From a virus: 30,772 nt of DNA. The DNA lies in the IMG/VR virus record IMGVR_UViG_3300033273_000016, positions 1 to 30,772 of that record, one strand, 5' to 3'. The notes under the pieces are model-generated. The model saw nothing but the letters and a program-made list of their open reading frames with translations, was not told where the DNA came from and searched no databases. The translations under genes and the position numbers were made by a program. Shown piece by piece: positions 1 through 9,533 of this stretch (the stretch's first letter is position 1; each line of letters begins with the position of its first letter).

Positions 1-2
1 AG

Positions 3-263
3 CAAGATAAAGACAAACCTCATCTAGGGTTAGACAATGCCCACGACATCCTCAATACGATGTTATCTGTAGTCAATGGATTACAATCTAGTTTGCGAAG
101 AGGTGGTATGAATGATAACAACTACGAAATTAACGATTCTCCAACTGCCACGCAATTTGAAGATAGATTTGAAAATCTACTTACAGGGTGGTCTTTACTA
201 TTGAATGTTGAAGTGCCTAATAATGATATGGGGCTTATTAATAGCGATGGCACTCAATGCTAA
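3..263 (+). CDS. Partial phage protein, probably head-tail or tail completion
   Basis: The reading frame is open from the left edge of the window, so the N-terminus is missing; an internal ATG at 60 is unlikely to be the true start because the upstream residues read as ordinary protein. The 86 visible residues have no domain I can name. They include a hydrophobic C-terminal stretch (GWSLLLNVEVPN). The stop overlaps the start of the neck-like gene by 7 bp, suggesting translational coupling and a role in the head-tail junction. That role is inferred from position only. Confidence 0.55.
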   Translation, partial: QDKDKPHLGLDNAHDILNTMLSVVNGLQSSLRRGGMNDNNYEINDSPTATQFEDRFENLLTGWSLLLNVEVPNNDMGLINSDGTQC

Positions 264-823
264 ATAAATTCAAAAATACAAAAGCCTACCTCGACAACTA
301 TTCTAAGGAACTTGTTAAATTACTAAAGATAGAAGTTGGTCGTAATAGAACTAGAACCTACGCTAGTGGTACTTATAATTCACCTATAGACGCTAGTGGG
401 AAGCTAAAGCAATCTATTGAAGCTATTGCCAAAGAATCTAGTAAATCTCTTAGATTTAATATTATGGCAAACGATTATGCCTTAAATGTAGATGAAGGTA
501 GAGGTCAAGGTAAGTATCCACCTGTAGAAGATATAATAGATTGGATTAGGGTAAAAAGAATAAGAATAAGAGATGCTAAGGGTAGATTTAAAACTTCTAG
601 TGATTATGAAGTTAGAAAACTAGCCCATAACATTTCTAGAAAAGTTGCTAGAGAAGGAATACAACCAACTAACTTTATAACAGATGCGATTAACCAGTCA
701 ATGGATAAATTAAATAAGTTAGGAGCTGCTGTTAGTGAAGATGTCTCACTAAACCTAGATGACATTTTAGTAAAAGCAGGTTATGTTAAAAAGGGAGAAA
801 ATTACATTATAGAAAATGAGTGA
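257..823 (+). CDS. HK97 gp10-like neck / tail completion protein
   Basis: The 188-residue protein has the look of the HK97 gp10-like family: a basic N-terminal helical part, a central YALNVDEGRGQGKYPP motif (a strand followed by a glycine and proline turn), then a WIRVKRIR helix and a second helical half. Such proteins sit at the head-tail interface and help attach the tail. It overlaps the preceding gene by 7 bp and the next by 8 bp. Its place at the head of the tail genes agrees with the call. I base it on pattern recognition without a profile search; a different minor tail protein is possible. Confidence 0.6.
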   Translation: MLNKFKNTKAYLDNYSKELVKLLKIEVGRNRTRTYASGTYNSPIDASGKLKQSIEAIAKESSKSLRFNIMANDYALNVDEGRGQGKYPPVEDIIDWIRVKRIRIRDAKGRFKTSSDYEVRKLAHNISRKVAREGIQPTNFITDAINQSMDKLNKLGAAVSEDVSLNLDDILVKAGYVKKGENYIIENE

Positions 824-2447
824 TGTTAGAATAAATACTAGGAGTCCATATTACATTGAGGCAAACCCTACAGCACCAGACCCAGTAGAAATACCAGACC
901 CAATAGAGGAGAATACTCCTCCTACAGTTACAATTACAGCTAGTAATGAAAACCCCTTCGTAAACGAAACAGTTACTTTGACTGCGGTAGCAACAGATAG
1001 TGATGGCACTATAACTAACTACCTATGGGGAGGTACTACCACTCCACAAACTACAGTTTCTATAGATGTAACAAGTTCTACTGTTCAATCTAAAATATTT
1101 TATGTTGTAGTAACAGATGACGATGGAGATACTGCAAACGCTCAAATTACTATTAATTGGCAAGAAATACCTGAGCAAATAATAAATACTGATATAGATG
1201 TCGAATGTGGTGATATTATAAATGAAGGGTCGTTTTCTGGAACTAAAACCTACAATCTAGTTGGAGTGGGTAATAAGGTTGGTGATGTAGAGATTGAATT
1301 TTTAGGGGGCGGAGGAAATCAAAATCACCCTGTAGTATTTGACCTTAGTTGGAATGGTGCTACAGTAACTAGTGGATATATTGGAGACTCTAATTCGGTT
1401 GATGGAACACTACAATACACAGACAATACAGGAGACCCTACAACAAAGGGAGAACCTACAACATTAACAATAAATAAATCTGCTGCCAGTCCATCTGAAG
1501 TTGTTTTAACGGCTAGACCTTTTGAAACAAATGATAGTTATAGTTTTAGACTTAATTGCCCACAAGTAGATATTGAACAAACATTCTATTACACCTTGAC
1601 TGGTACTTGTACTAGTGGGACTACAGAATTTACCTACACAGATGTAAATGGAGTAACACAAACAGTTGAACTAGAAAACGGAGAAGTAGAGTTAGTATCA
1701 GCTCAAGAAGATACAGTTTCATTAGCTGTATGTACTGGTATAACTGAAAAAGGTGGAGAAAGTTTTGAACTAGGAACTCCAACACTAGAATTAAATGACA
1801 AGGTAGAAATAAATATAATATTTGATGATTCTGGTTCAATGAATTCTACTCTAGAGCAATTAGAGAGAATGACCGAAGGAACGCTAAAAAATGAATTAAT
1901 ATCAGCATATAATGATGATTCTTCAGAATATTCTAAAAGAGTTACTGTATTGAATGCTTCTCAGGTATTAAGAGATTATGGGGGATTTGAATCAGCACCT
2001 TTTATTAGTGCAAGTGATATGGAGAGATATTTAAGAACATTAACTTTGTTAGAAAAGAGAAATACAGACTCAACCAAAGTTGTTAACATATTCTTCTTAG
2101 ATGAAGTTCTTGGCGCTTATAAAACTGGTTCTGGTGTTGGATATTCTGCGGCAAATCAAAACTATATAGATGACTTAGCTTCATATAGAAGTTTCTTAGA
2201 TACAGTATCGTATGGCACAAATCTTTCTGTACTGGCAAAAGTTGATTTTGAAAATGCAGATGGAAATGCTTTCATATCTAATATATACAACGGAACAAAT
2301 GGATTTGAAGGAAGCAAAGGTCTTTCAGACAGGTCAGAGGCAAAAATAATAACTAGTGTTCAGGATGGTAATGACTATTCTAGTAATCCAACATATTATT
2401 CAGATATAGTATTACAAGCACTAAGAGAATTTGGTTATAATATATAA
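816..2447 (+). CDS. Virion protein with PKD-like and von Willebrand A-like domains
   Basis: This 543-residue protein appears modular. Residues 35-115 form a PKD or Ig-like domain (PPTVTITA, then TDSDGTITNYLW and VVVTDDDGD). Residues 120-250 form a second beta-rich region. From about 333 there is a von Willebrand A-like domain with a MIDAS-type DxSxS motif (D337, S339, S341 in IIFDDSGSMN), followed by alternating helices and strands. There is no signal peptide, as expected for a virion component. It lies between the neck gene and the large tail proteins, so tail tip or tail decoration is likely. The MIDAS metal would suggest metal-dependent binding to a partner or surface, which is inference. 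Confidence 0.6.
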   Translation: MSDVRINTRSPYYIEANPTAPDPVEIPDPIEENTPPTVTITASNENPFVNETVTLTAVATDSDGTITNYLWGGTTTPQTTVSIDVTSSTVQSKIFYVVVTDDDGDTANAQITINWQEIPEQIINTDIDVECGDIINEGSFSGTKTYNLVGVGNKVGDVEIEFLGGGGNQNHPVVFDLSWNGATVTSGYIGDSNSVDGTLQYTDNTGDPTTKGEPTTLTINKSAASPSEVVLTARPFETNDSYSFRLNCPQVDIEQTFYYTLTGTCTSGTTEFTYTDVNGVTQTVELENGEVELVSAQEDTVSLAVCTGITEKGGESFELGTPTLELNDKVEINIIFDDSGSMNSTLEQLERMTEGTLKNELISAYNDDSSEYSKRVTVLNASQVLRDYGGFESAPFISASDMERYLRTLTLLEKRNTDSTKVVNIFFLDEVLGAYKTGSGVGYSAANQNYIDDLASYRSFLDTVSYGTNLSVLAKVDFENADGNAFISNIYNGTNGFEGSKGLSDRSEAKIITSVQDGNDYSSNPTYYSDIVLQALREFGYNI

Positions 2448-2449
2448 TT

Positions 2450-3529
2450 ATGGCAACACTATCATCAGCAAAATTAGAACTTTGGATATATAGCGGTCAG
2501 ATATTAAGTTATTCTGGAAATCCTCAATATACTATAACCAAAACAAAATTACCAAATGAAGATACTATATTATTCGAAATATCTGAGTTGATAAAAGATT
2601 ATGTAGAAATATCTTTTGATGGAGATTATGGAGCGGCAAATTTATCTTCTTGGGCTTCTTGGAGAATAACAAATACATTTGATGACAATTCAACAACTAT
2701 AAATCAAGGCACTAGACTTGTAACTCACGGATATGGTTACTTCGAGGATGAAATAAATCCACAACTTACTTCACCTTTACAACAATCTAATAACTGTATT
2801 TATTGGAAGAAAGATGAGAAGGTTAGAGTGCCTCTTTATAAGGAAAATGAATTATATAGTGTAGAATTCTTTGAAGGGACTGTGTCTTTGAGAACTCAAA
2901 CATTTGGCAAAACAGTTAAAGATTTAACTGCTGATACAACAGATTATACAGCAGACACAACTGGAATTAGGGCAGATGCTACAAGTATAATGGGTAGCAC
3001 ACCAACAAGTATTACTTCAGGAGTGAATGCTCCTTTAGGGACTGATAAGGTAATAATAACAACTGAAGATAATAAGACTATTACGTTAACTGTAACATAT
3101 ATAGACGAATGTAAAAATACACCTTACAAAATTACATTCCTGAATAAGTTCGGTTCATTACAAGATATATGGTTTTTTGGTAGAAGAAAGGAAAATGCCA
3201 ATGTAACTAGAGACCAATATAAAATAAATACTATTCAGGCAACAGCCACAAGTAAGTTATACCCCACATATTCTCCTACTGACAAAACATTTAATGTTGA
3301 ATCCAAGAAATCACTTACATTGAATACTGGGTTTATTTGCCAAGATTACAATGAGGTAGTACAACAGATGATGCAATCTGAATACGTTTGGATTCATGAA
3401 AACAATAAAGTATTCCCAGTTACACCAACAGATAATGATATAACCTATAAAGACGAGCGATACGATAAATTGTTAAACTTCACAGTTAAGTTTGAATATG
3501 CTTATAGTGAGATAAACAATGTTAGATAA
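2450..3529 (+). CDS. Tail structural protein of a Bacteroidota-phage type
   Basis: The 359-residue protein starts two bases after the previous stop and overlaps the next gene by one base (TAATG). It is beta-rich and contains a YKITFLNKFGSLQDIWFFGR segment that I associate with a structural protein of Bacteroidota phages. Around residues 159-178 there is a short threonine- and aspartate-rich repeat (TADTTDYTADTTGIRADAT) that looks inserted between two globular halves and recurs in the protein at 15047. Position suggests a distal tail or baseplate role. No enzymatic motif is visible. Confidence 0.5.
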   Translation: MATLSSAKLELWIYSGQILSYSGNPQYTITKTKLPNEDTILFEISELIKDYVEISFDGDYGAANLSSWASWRITNTFDDNSTTINQGTRLVTHGYGYFEDEINPQLTSPLQQSNNCIYWKKDEKVRVPLYKENELYSVEFFEGTVSLRTQTFGKTVKDLTADTTDYTADTTGIRADATSIMGSTPTSITSGVNAPLGTDKVIITTEDNKTITLTVTYIDECKNTPYKITFLNKFGSLQDIWFFGRRKENANVTRDQYKINTIQATATSKLYPTYSPTDKTFNVESKKSLTLNTGFICQDYNEVVQQMMQSEYVWIHENNKVFPVTPTDNDITYKDERYDKLLNFTVKFEYAYSEINNVR

Positions 3530-5883
3530 TGCAGAGACTCCAGTTATATATAGAAGAGACAGAAAATGTCTATACTCTTGTAGACTTATTTGATAACGAA
3601 AATGTACAACTTACCTCTACAATTCAAGATATAAGAGATATAAGTAAAGTTTTTACTGATTATTCCCAGACATTTGTAGTTCCAGCATCTGAAACAAACA
3701 ATAAAATATTTCGCCACTTCTACAACTATTATATAACAGGTGGTGCGTATGACGCTAGAAAGAAAAAGAAAGCTAGGTTAGAAATAAACTATCTTCCATT
3801 TCGTAAAGGAAAAATATTCTTGAATAGCGTTAAGATGAAAAACAATAAGCCTTATGCGTATGAGCTTATATTTTATGGGGAAACTGTATCGTTAAAAGAT
3901 TTGCTAGGAGACGATGAGCTTACTGATTTGGCAATAAATAGAGATACAAAAGAATCTCAATATTTATCAAACTACAACCATGAATACAATGAGACTAATG
4001 TTAAAAGTGGGCTTACAAATGGGATTGATTTTCTTATAGATGGTGTAGTTCAGGAAGAGGCAATTATATATCCTCTTATAACTTCCAAGAAAAGATTGTA
4101 TTTTCATTCTGCAACACCATCTTTTAATGCGGATGGTAATATATATCACGATGAATCATTAACCCCAGATGGAGACCCAGATAGAGGATTAAAGTTTACA
4201 GACCTTAAACCTGCAATTAAGGTAATCCATATCATCGAGGCAATAGAAAGTGTTTACAATATATCTTTTACCAGAGACTTCTTTACGGCAGACCTAGAAG
4301 AAGGTACACCCAAGAACCCTGCATTCTACAATTTATATATGTGGGTAAATAGTAAGAGGGGTGAATTTAATGATTTAGATGACGATGAAGAATACTTGTT
4401 CTCATATACTTTAACTGGGTATAATGAAACTTATGGGGGACAGGTTGTTTACCCACAAGAAATAACTATAACTGGTTCTAATATTGAATTAGCTATGGAG
4501 AGAGCTGGTGCTTTTCCAGTTACTCAACCTAAGTCAAGATACAAGTTTAATTTAGACATTGTAGTTTCTGACCAAAACATTGATTATGATGTTATATTAA
4601 GAAATAAAACAACTGGAGCTGAAGATAAAAAAAGTGGCTTAGGAGATGATAGTTTTAGCTGGGAAATAATAGAAGTTGATTTTACAAATACAGATGATAA
4701 TTTTATAACATATAATTATGAAATAGAGGTAAAGTCTAAGGAGGTTTTAACAGTAGTTTCTGCTGATGTAAATATACAAGATAGTTTTAATTACTTCCCT
4801 TTCGATGATAATTATTATGATACGTCTACAAATGAATTAACAGAAGCCCATCTATTGATGGAAGATAGGTTGCCCAAAATGAAGGTGATTGATTTCTTAA
4901 CAGGACTATTTAAGATGTTTAATTTAACAGCTTATTATATAGATGACCCAGCAGATGCTAATGATGGGAAGATATATGTTGATACTTTAGATAATTATTA
5001 TGCTGATGCTGTAAACAATAAATTAGGGGGTCTTATAGATTTAGATAAATATTTAGATGTTAGCTCTCATACTGTAGATGCAACTTTGCCATTTACTGAT
5101 ATTGAATTTAAGTATCAAGAAACAAATACAGTATTGATGGAGAATCACTTTGAACAATTCAATGAGGTGTTTGGAGATGCTGAATTTAACGTGAGAAGGG
5201 CTTTTCCTAATAAAATAGATAGAGGCAAAAAATATGAGATTAAGTTACCTTTTTCCCATCTTAAATATGAAAGATTATTAGACCTCAATACTAATTCAAC
5301 AGCCCCTAGTAGAGAAACTGATATACAATGGGGATATTGTGCTGGAGGAGATTTTACGGCAAATACAAGCGTTACCCCTAATACTGGTGATTATGATACG
5401 ATGCTAATAAGACCATTGTTGTTTTATGGGATAAATGTTACTGGCTTACCTGCCGCTAGTCCATCAAATGGCAATAGGAGTGGTAAAATAAACTGGATTT
5501 CTACATCACCTCCAACAGGACTTACAAGTTATTGGAGACCTTCCAATAGTAATGATGAGGGAACAGCTTCAGTAGCTCCAACTTATTCTTTAAACTTCGA
5601 TAATGAATTTGATGAATGGCAAAGAATAGATTACGGAGATGACAGCAATTCTCTGTATAGTGTGTTTTATAAAAGTTATGTGGAAAGTGTATTTAATGTG
5701 GCAAAAAGAATGTTTAAAGTTACAGCATACTTACCTCCAAATATTCTTGTAAACTACAAATTAAATGACCAGATTAAGATACAAGATAAGATATTTCGGA
5801 TTAATTCAATAAGTACTAATTTGATGACAGGCAAATCTGAATTAGAATTGCTAAACATCTTTGAAGGAGAAATAGTAGAATGA
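3529..5883 (+). CDS. Large tail / baseplate protein
   Basis: At 784 residues this is the largest protein here. The N-terminus (LQLYIEETENVYTLVDLFDN, then VFTDYSQTFVVPASETNNKIFRHFYN) is a recognisable start of a large tail protein family in Bacteroidota phages. The rest is mostly beta-rich, with a C-terminal ILVNYKLNDQIKIQDKIFRI stretch like the end of a baseplate hub or tail-associated protein. I see no lysozyme or peptidase motif. It lies between another tail protein and the tape measure gene, so it is probably part of the distal tail or hub. Confidence 0.55.
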   Translation: MQRLQLYIEETENVYTLVDLFDNENVQLTSTIQDIRDISKVFTDYSQTFVVPASETNNKIFRHFYNYYITGGAYDARKKKKARLEINYLPFRKGKIFLNSVKMKNNKPYAYELIFYGETVSLKDLLGDDELTDLAINRDTKESQYLSNYNHEYNETNVKSGLTNGIDFLIDGVVQEEAIIYPLITSKKRLYFHSATPSFNADGNIYHDESLTPDGDPDRGLKFTDLKPAIKVIHIIEAIESVYNISFTRDFFTADLEEGTPKNPAFYNLYMWVNSKRGEFNDLDDDEEYLFSYTLTGYNETYGGQVVYPQEITITGSNIELAMERAGAFPVTQPKSRYKFNLDIVVSDQNIDYDVILRNKTTGAEDKKSGLGDDSFSWEIIEVDFTNTDDNFITYNYEIEVKSKEVLTVVSADVNIQDSFNYFPFDDNYYDTSTNELTEAHLLMEDRLPKMKVIDFLTGLFKMFNLTAYYIDDPADANDGKIYVDTLDNYYADAVNNKLGGLIDLDKYLDVSSHTVDATLPFTDIEFKYQETNTVLMENHFEQFNEVFGDAEFNVRRAFPNKIDRGKKYEIKLPFSHLKYERLLDLNTNSTAPSRETDIQWGYCAGGDFTANTSVTPNTGDYDTMLIRPLLFYGINVTGLPAASPSNGNRSGKINWISTSPPTGLTSYWRPSNSNDEGTASVAPTYSLNFDNEFDEWQRIDYGDDSNSLYSVFYKSYVESVFNVAKRMFKVTAYLPPNILVNYKLNDQIKIQDKIFRINSISTNLMTGKSELELLNIFEGEIVE

Positions 5884-6026
5884 TAAAGCAAATATTGGAA
5901 TTACTTAACGCTAGTGATTGGTATGGGGTTTCTGAGAATATAGATATTGCTAAAGGCAAATATAAGGCTGTTTCTAATTTAACTGAAGCTAAACAACAAA
6001 TAAAGAGATACTATTATGGCAGATAA
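5880..6026 (+). CDS. Small protein upstream of the tape measure gene
   Basis: A 48-residue ORF fills the gap before the tape measure gene. Its ATG overlaps the preceding stop as ATGA, and its end overlaps the tape measure start by 11 bp. The product (LELLNASDWYGVSENIDIAKGKY then a basic tail) has no known domain. In many phages the tail assembly chaperone sits here, but this protein is far shorter than usual and I see no slippery frameshift site, so that identity is only a possibility. Confidence 0.5.
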   Translation: MIKQILELLNASDWYGVSENIDIAKGKYKAVSNLTEAKQQIKRYYYGR

Positions 6027-8157
6027 GAAGGTCATTGCGATTGAAATAAAGGTAACCGAAAGAGATGCCGCTAGAGCAGTAAAGACAACAAAGAAAGCTG
6101 TTGATGGATTAGCTGATTCTACTGAAAGATTAGCAAGAGCCAATAATAAAAATAGGGCTCAGTCTGGTCTTAATAATGCCATACTTATTGAATCAGGTCG
6201 TGTAGCTTCTGATGCCGCTTATGGTATTCAAGGTATGGCTAACAACATCGGTAGATTAATAGAACTTGGTCAAGAGTTTGCTCGTACAAATAAAGAAAGA
6301 GGTATAGGAGGTGCTTTGTCAGACCTTAGAAAATCATTCTTTGGTGTTGGAGGTATATTGATTGGAATTCAATTATTATTATCTTTCTTGCCTAAAATAA
6401 TGAAAGCATTTGAAAGTGCTGGTGCTAAAGCTAAAAGATTTAATGAGGAATTAGAAAAAATAGGACAGGAAACAGAACAAACGAGACAAGGGCTAGAAGC
6501 ATATTTTACAGTTCTTAATGAATACAATCTAACACAAGAAAGACGCTCTAACTTAGAGCAACAATTAATTGATAAGCTCCCAGATATAGAGAAGCTAAAT
6601 ACTAAATCTAAAGAGGGTATTGATAAATTAAGAAAATCTATAGAATTATATATTAAGCAACAAGAAATAAGAGCCGAAATAGATTTACTTATAGAAGAAA
6701 ATGCAGAAGGGTTTATAGAAGATAGAAGGAGAAGGGATGTTTTAGAAAATTTAAGATTAGCTAAAACTCAAGAAGAGCAAGTTGCTATCATAAAAAAGAA
6801 TACAAATATTCTACAAAGACTTGCTATTGAAGCAATGGGAGCTGATGGAAAGGGATTAATAGCTCGTCTTATAGAAGGTGATAGATATGAGACAACAGAT
6901 TTAATAAAGGGTTTTGAGGATTTTGTAAATAAAGAGGGTAGCGGAGTAGCTGCTGCTAGAGATAGAATTGCTGAACTTACAGCACAACTTGTAGGGTACT
7001 CTAAAGCAACTGGCAATTCAAGAGAGTCATTAAGAACGTTTAAACAACAATTTTTAGACTTTGATAAAGATGTAGAAAAACTTAGACAACAATCATTAGA
7101 CCAGTTTGTAAAAGACCAAGAAACTAAGATAGCAAAAGAATCTACTGATTTGATGATGATGTTTAGAATTAGAACAGAAGATTTTAAACAAAGACAAAAA
7201 CAAAGACTTGAGGAGTTTTTAGAAAGTAAAGCTACTGATAAAGAAAAAGCAAAAGCTAGAATAGAATATAATGAATCTATTGCTCTTGCGGAACAGGAAT
7301 TAGCAGATGTTCTTATTGCTATAGAAGAAAGAGCAGAATCAAAAAGAACTGAATTTAGACTAAAAAGAACTCAAAACGTATTACAGACACTATATAAAAT
7401 ACAACAGGCAGAAGCTAATTTAGCAGATGTTCAATTAATGATACCTAAGAAGTTTACTGAGAATTCTATTCAAGAAAGAATGAAGCAGCTTAAATTTGAA
7501 ATAGAATTACAGAAGGGATTAGTAGATGTATATGAAGAAGGAACTGAACAAAGAGCAAATGCTGAATTAAAATTAGCACAATTACAAAAAAATTTAATAG
7601 ATGAAAATGTAAGGTATCAGAAACAAAGATTTGCTCAAATACAAGAGATATATAATCAAGGAGCTTCTACAATAGGATTTATATCTGATGCTATAAAAAA
7701 TAGAGAAATAAGAAATGCTGGAGAGTCTGCTGAAGCAATAGAAGCAGCACAAAAGAAGGCTTGGCAAATAGAAAAAGCATTAAAGATAAGTAGAGTTATA
7801 ATGGACACTTATCAAGCTGGATTTGTAGCATATGGTTCACAATTAATAATTGGAGACCCAACCTCTCCACTTAGAGCTAAAATAGCACAAGCATTAACTT
7901 TAGCGAATGGTATTGCACAAATAGCTGCTATATCATCTACTCAATTTAATTCTAAATCATTAGGAGGGGGAGAAGGAGGAAGAGTCCCAGTAGAAGCTCC
8001 AGACTTTAACGTAGTTGGTGCATCTCCAGAATCTCAATTAGCACAATCAGTATCTCTGCAACAAGAGAAACCAATCAGGTCTTTTGTAGTATTAAAAGAT
8101 ATTCAAGATGCTACAGATACTCACGATATGATTTTTAATAGTAATTCGCTGGATTAA
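6016..8157 (+). CDS. Tail tape measure protein
   Basis: The 713-residue protein is strongly helical, with long charged coiled-coil stretches (about 135-600) and a glycine-rich hydrophobic segment near 113-130 (GVGGILIGIQLLLSFLP) typical of tape measure proteins, which cross the membrane during DNA delivery. The C-terminus has an alanine-rich amphipathic region, then a flexible Gly-Pro part. Using about 0.15 nm per residue, the tail would be roughly 100 nm. It follows the tail genes, and the next CDS starts the head module. Lack of a contractile sheath gene in the window fits a siphovirus. Confidence 0.8.
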   Translation: MADKKVIAIEIKVTERDAARAVKTTKKAVDGLADSTERLARANNKNRAQSGLNNAILIESGRVASDAAYGIQGMANNIGRLIELGQEFARTNKERGIGGALSDLRKSFFGVGGILIGIQLLLSFLPKIMKAFESAGAKAKRFNEELEKIGQETEQTRQGLEAYFTVLNEYNLTQERRSNLEQQLIDKLPDIEKLNTKSKEGIDKLRKSIELYIKQQEIRAEIDLLIEENAEGFIEDRRRRDVLENLRLAKTQEEQVAIIKKNTNILQRLAIEAMGADGKGLIARLIEGDRYETTDLIKGFEDFVNKEGSGVAAARDRIAELTAQLVGYSKATGNSRESLRTFKQQFLDFDKDVEKLRQQSLDQFVKDQETKIAKESTDLMMMFRIRTEDFKQRQKQRLEEFLESKATDKEKAKARIEYNESIALAEQELADVLIAIEERAESKRTEFRLKRTQNVLQTLYKIQQAEANLADVQLMIPKKFTENSIQERMKQLKFEIELQKGLVDVYEEGTEQRANAELKLAQLQKNLIDENVRYQKQRFAQIQEIYNQGASTIGFISDAIKNREIRNAGESAEAIEAAQKKAWQIEKALKISRVIMDTYQAGFVAYGSQLIIGDPTSPLRAKIAQALTLANGIAQIAAISSTQFNSKSLGGGEGGRVPVEAPDFNVVGASPESQLAQSVSLQQEKPIRSFVVLKDIQDATDTHDMIFNSNSLD

Positions 8158-8192
8158 TAACAAAAATTACTTTTTATAGTTAATTTAATAAT

Positions 8193-9533
8193 ATGAGAAT
8201 AATAGAACTACTTATTGACGAAGAAGAATTGCTATCGGGCATTGAAGCTATTAGTATAGTTGACCGACCTGCAATTCAAGAACATTTTATAGCACTTAGC
8301 GAACAACCTAAAGTTGAACTAGCTGAAGTTGATAAAGAGAAAAGAATCCTTATGGGGGCTGCATTAGTTCCTAATAAGAATATCTACAGAGCCGATGGCG
8401 AAGATGAATATTACATCTACTTCTCAGAAGATACAGTTAGAAAAGCATCTGAGTTATTCTTGATGAGAGGCAATCAAAATGAATCTACTTTAGAACATGA
8501 AGCTAAACTCTACGGACTATCAGTTGTAGAGAGCTGGATTATTGAAGATGAAACCCACGATAAGAGTAGAAAGTACGGAATGGAATTACCTATTGGTACT
8601 TGGATGGTTTCGATGAAGGTCAATAACGATGATGTTTGGAATAACTACGTTAAGACTGGTAAGGTAAAAGGATTCTCTATTGAGGGGTATTTTACCGATA
8701 AAGTTAATATGGGCGAGATTAATCAAATTAGCGAGGAAGAAGCAGAGGAGATTCTAGTCGAGATGGCTGATTACATCGCTTCTAAGAAGCTAAATCTAAA
8801 GACATATAGTGATTACCCTCAAGGAGTCGTAAACAACGCTAAGAGAGTCTTAGAATGGGTTGATAAGAATGGTTGGGGGTCTTGCGGTACTGCGGTAGGG
8901 AAGCGTAGAGCCTCCCAGTTAGCATCAAAATCTAACTTAACAGTATCAACAATTAAGAGAATGTACAGTTTCTTGTCTCGCCACGCTAAAGACTTAGAGG
9001 CATCTACAAGCTATTCAGATGGGTGTGGGAAATTGATGTATGATGCTTGGGGAGGTAAGGCAGCCCTTAGATGGAGTAGAAGCAAACTAAAAGAACTTGG
9101 TGAAATAGATTTAGCGGAGGTAGGAGAAAAGGGCGGTATTAAATCATCTCCTAAAGCACCTAAATCAGATACTCCTAACCCTAATCCAAAAGGAGAGGGA
9201 ACAGCTAAAGGTAGTGCGAAGGGTAAGACAGGTGCTAAAGTATCTGAAGCAGATAGAGCTACTCTTAAAAAAAAAGCTGACGAATTCAACGACAGATACC
9301 GAGAGAAACTTAATTATAGCGTTACAGTTGGTATGTTGGCTTCTGTTTTTCAAAGGGGGCTTGGTGCTTTTAACACCAGTCATTCTCCGAAAGTAAGAAG
9401 TGCTAAACAATGGGCTTTAGCTAGAGTAAATGCTTTCTTATACCTTATGAAGAATGGTAGACCACAAAATCCAAAGTACACAACTGATTACGATTTATTG
9501 CCAAAAGACCACCCAAAATCAAGTAAAAAATAA
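8193..9533 (+). CDS. Prohead protease (XkdF / S78-like) fused to two extra domains
   Basis: Residues 1-170 resemble the XkdF-type prohead protease family (Peptidase_S78_2): the LIDEEELLSGIEAISIVDRPAI start, LMRGNQNESTLEHE with likely catalytic H102, and KGFSIEGYF with likely catalytic S162. Residues 205-303 form a second domain (VVNNAKRVLEWVDKNGWGSCG then YDAWGGKAALRWSRSKL) that often accompanies such proteases. A disordered Pro/Gly/Lys linker (304-352) leads to a third domain at about 355-440 with QWALARVNAFLYL and YTTDYDLLP, a conserved phage domain of unknown role. The protease should cut scaffold and capsid precursors during maturation, matching the scaffold and capsid genes downstream. 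Confidence 0.72.
   Translation: MRIIELLIDEEELLSGIEAISIVDRPAIQEHFIALSEQPKVELAEVDKEKRILMGAALVPNKNIYRADGEDEYYIYFSEDTVRKASELFLMRGNQNESTLEHEAKLYGLSVVESWIIEDETHDKSRKYGMELPIGTWMVSMKVNNDDVWNNYVKTGKVKGFSIEGYFTDKVNMGEINQISEEEAEEILVEMADYIASKKLNLKTYSDYPQGVVNNAKRVLEWVDKNGWGSCGTAVGKRRASQLASKSNLTVSTIKRMYSFLSRHAKDLEASTSYSDGCGKLMYDAWGGKAALRWSRSKLKELGEIDLAEVGEKGGIKSSPKAPKSDTPNPNPKGEGTAKGSAKGKTGAKVSEADRATLKKKADEFNDRYREKLNYSVTVGMLASVFQRGLGAFNTSHSPKVRSAKQWALARVNAFLYLMKNGRPQNPKYTTDYDLLPKDHPKSSKK

Noticed and set aside
9011-9289. Antisense ORF of 92 codons over the protease gene
   Set aside because: A Pro/Leu/Ser-rich product that reflects the Gly/Lys/Pro linker on the other strand.
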